The notes below the pieces were generated by a model. The model saw nothing but the letters and a program-made list of their open reading frames with translations, was not told the DNA's origin and did no database searches. From Actinomycetes bacterium (GTDB lineage: Bacteria > Actinomycetota > Acidimicrobiia > Acidimicrobiales > Microtrichaceae), in NCBI GenBank assembly GCA_023437745.1, contig JAEZFI010000133.1:1-12848 (forward strand): a stretch of 12,848 nt of DNA, in the 5' to 3' direction. This document shows, piece after piece, positions 12,818 to 12,848 of the stretch (positions within the stretch are counted from its first letter, which is position 1; each line of letters starts with the position of its first letter). A program made the translations under genes and the position numbers.

Positions 12818-12848
12818 CGATTGCACCGCGCCGGGCGCGGTGCAATCG
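12818..12848 (+). terminator. Perfect hairpin after the amidase gene, likely terminator
   Basis: Two 14-bp arms, cgattgcaccgcgc and its exact complement, flank a 3-base loop (cgg). The stem begins 14 bp after the amidase stop and ends at the last base of the window, so a following T-run cannot be seen. A factor-independent terminator, possibly two-way, is the likeliest role. Confidence 0.6.

Overview
The window is GC-rich (roughly 70% or more) bacterial chromosomal DNA with tightly packed genes. The gene families and layout suggest an Actinomycetota genome, possibly class Acidimicrobiia. The best clues are a DUF501 gene directly followed by a Ppx/GppA phosphatase gene (the conserved actinobacterial eno–ftsB–DUF501–ppx neighbourhood), a plsC-like gene coupled to an atypical SDR gene (a pairing I recall from mycobacteria), and many starts with a TAnnnT box a few bases upstream, as expected of leaderless transcripts. 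The class assignment is inference. There are no rRNA or tRNA genes, no IS or phage genes and no CRISPR array. The content looks like ordinary housekeeping and metabolic genes.

Layout. Positions 1–3527 run on the plus strand: the 3' end of a Pro/Ala/Glu-rich tail-anchored protein, DUF501, a Ppx/GppA phosphatase, a class V alanine–glyoxylate-type aminotransferase, a possible 12-codon coupling ORF, and a GNAT acetyltransferase. A minus-strand crotonase gene (3571–4329) converges on this block. It is divergent from a plus-strand family-4-type glycosyltransferase (4359–5555), which is followed by a small membrane protein (5617–6063). Positions 6076–8954 form a minus-strand operon in the order plsC-like acyltransferase, SDR, and maleylpyruvate-isomerase-like (DinB fold) protein. 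Divergent from it is an MFS exporter (9005–10270). Downstream of the MFS gene is a 165-bp intergenic stretch with a four-unit structured repeat. Then come a minus-strand Fe–S PD-(D/E)XK nuclease (10436–11356), divergent from an amidase (11388–12803), and a perfect hairpin at the window edge.

How the genes work together. DUF501 and ppx belong to the conserved cell-division/polyphosphate neighbourhood. plsC and the SDR share a 4-bp ATGA overlap and probably act together on a lipid or lipid-linked substrate. The other genes look like individually transcribed metabolic or envelope genes.

Most notable observations. (i) Seven starts share a TAnnnT box 6–10 nt upstream, and in two cases the -10 box contains the stop codon of the preceding gene. 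(ii) The 38/33/38-bp repeat at 10277–10414 carries two dyads per unit, with a compensatory base-pair change between copies. (iii) A 12-codon ORF is coupled by TGATG overlaps at both ends. (iv) A 15-bp in-frame repeat contains the acetyltransferase stop codon. (v) The crotonase and the SDR lack the usual catalytic residues. I did not find a clear new multi-gene system such as a defence island or biosynthetic cluster.
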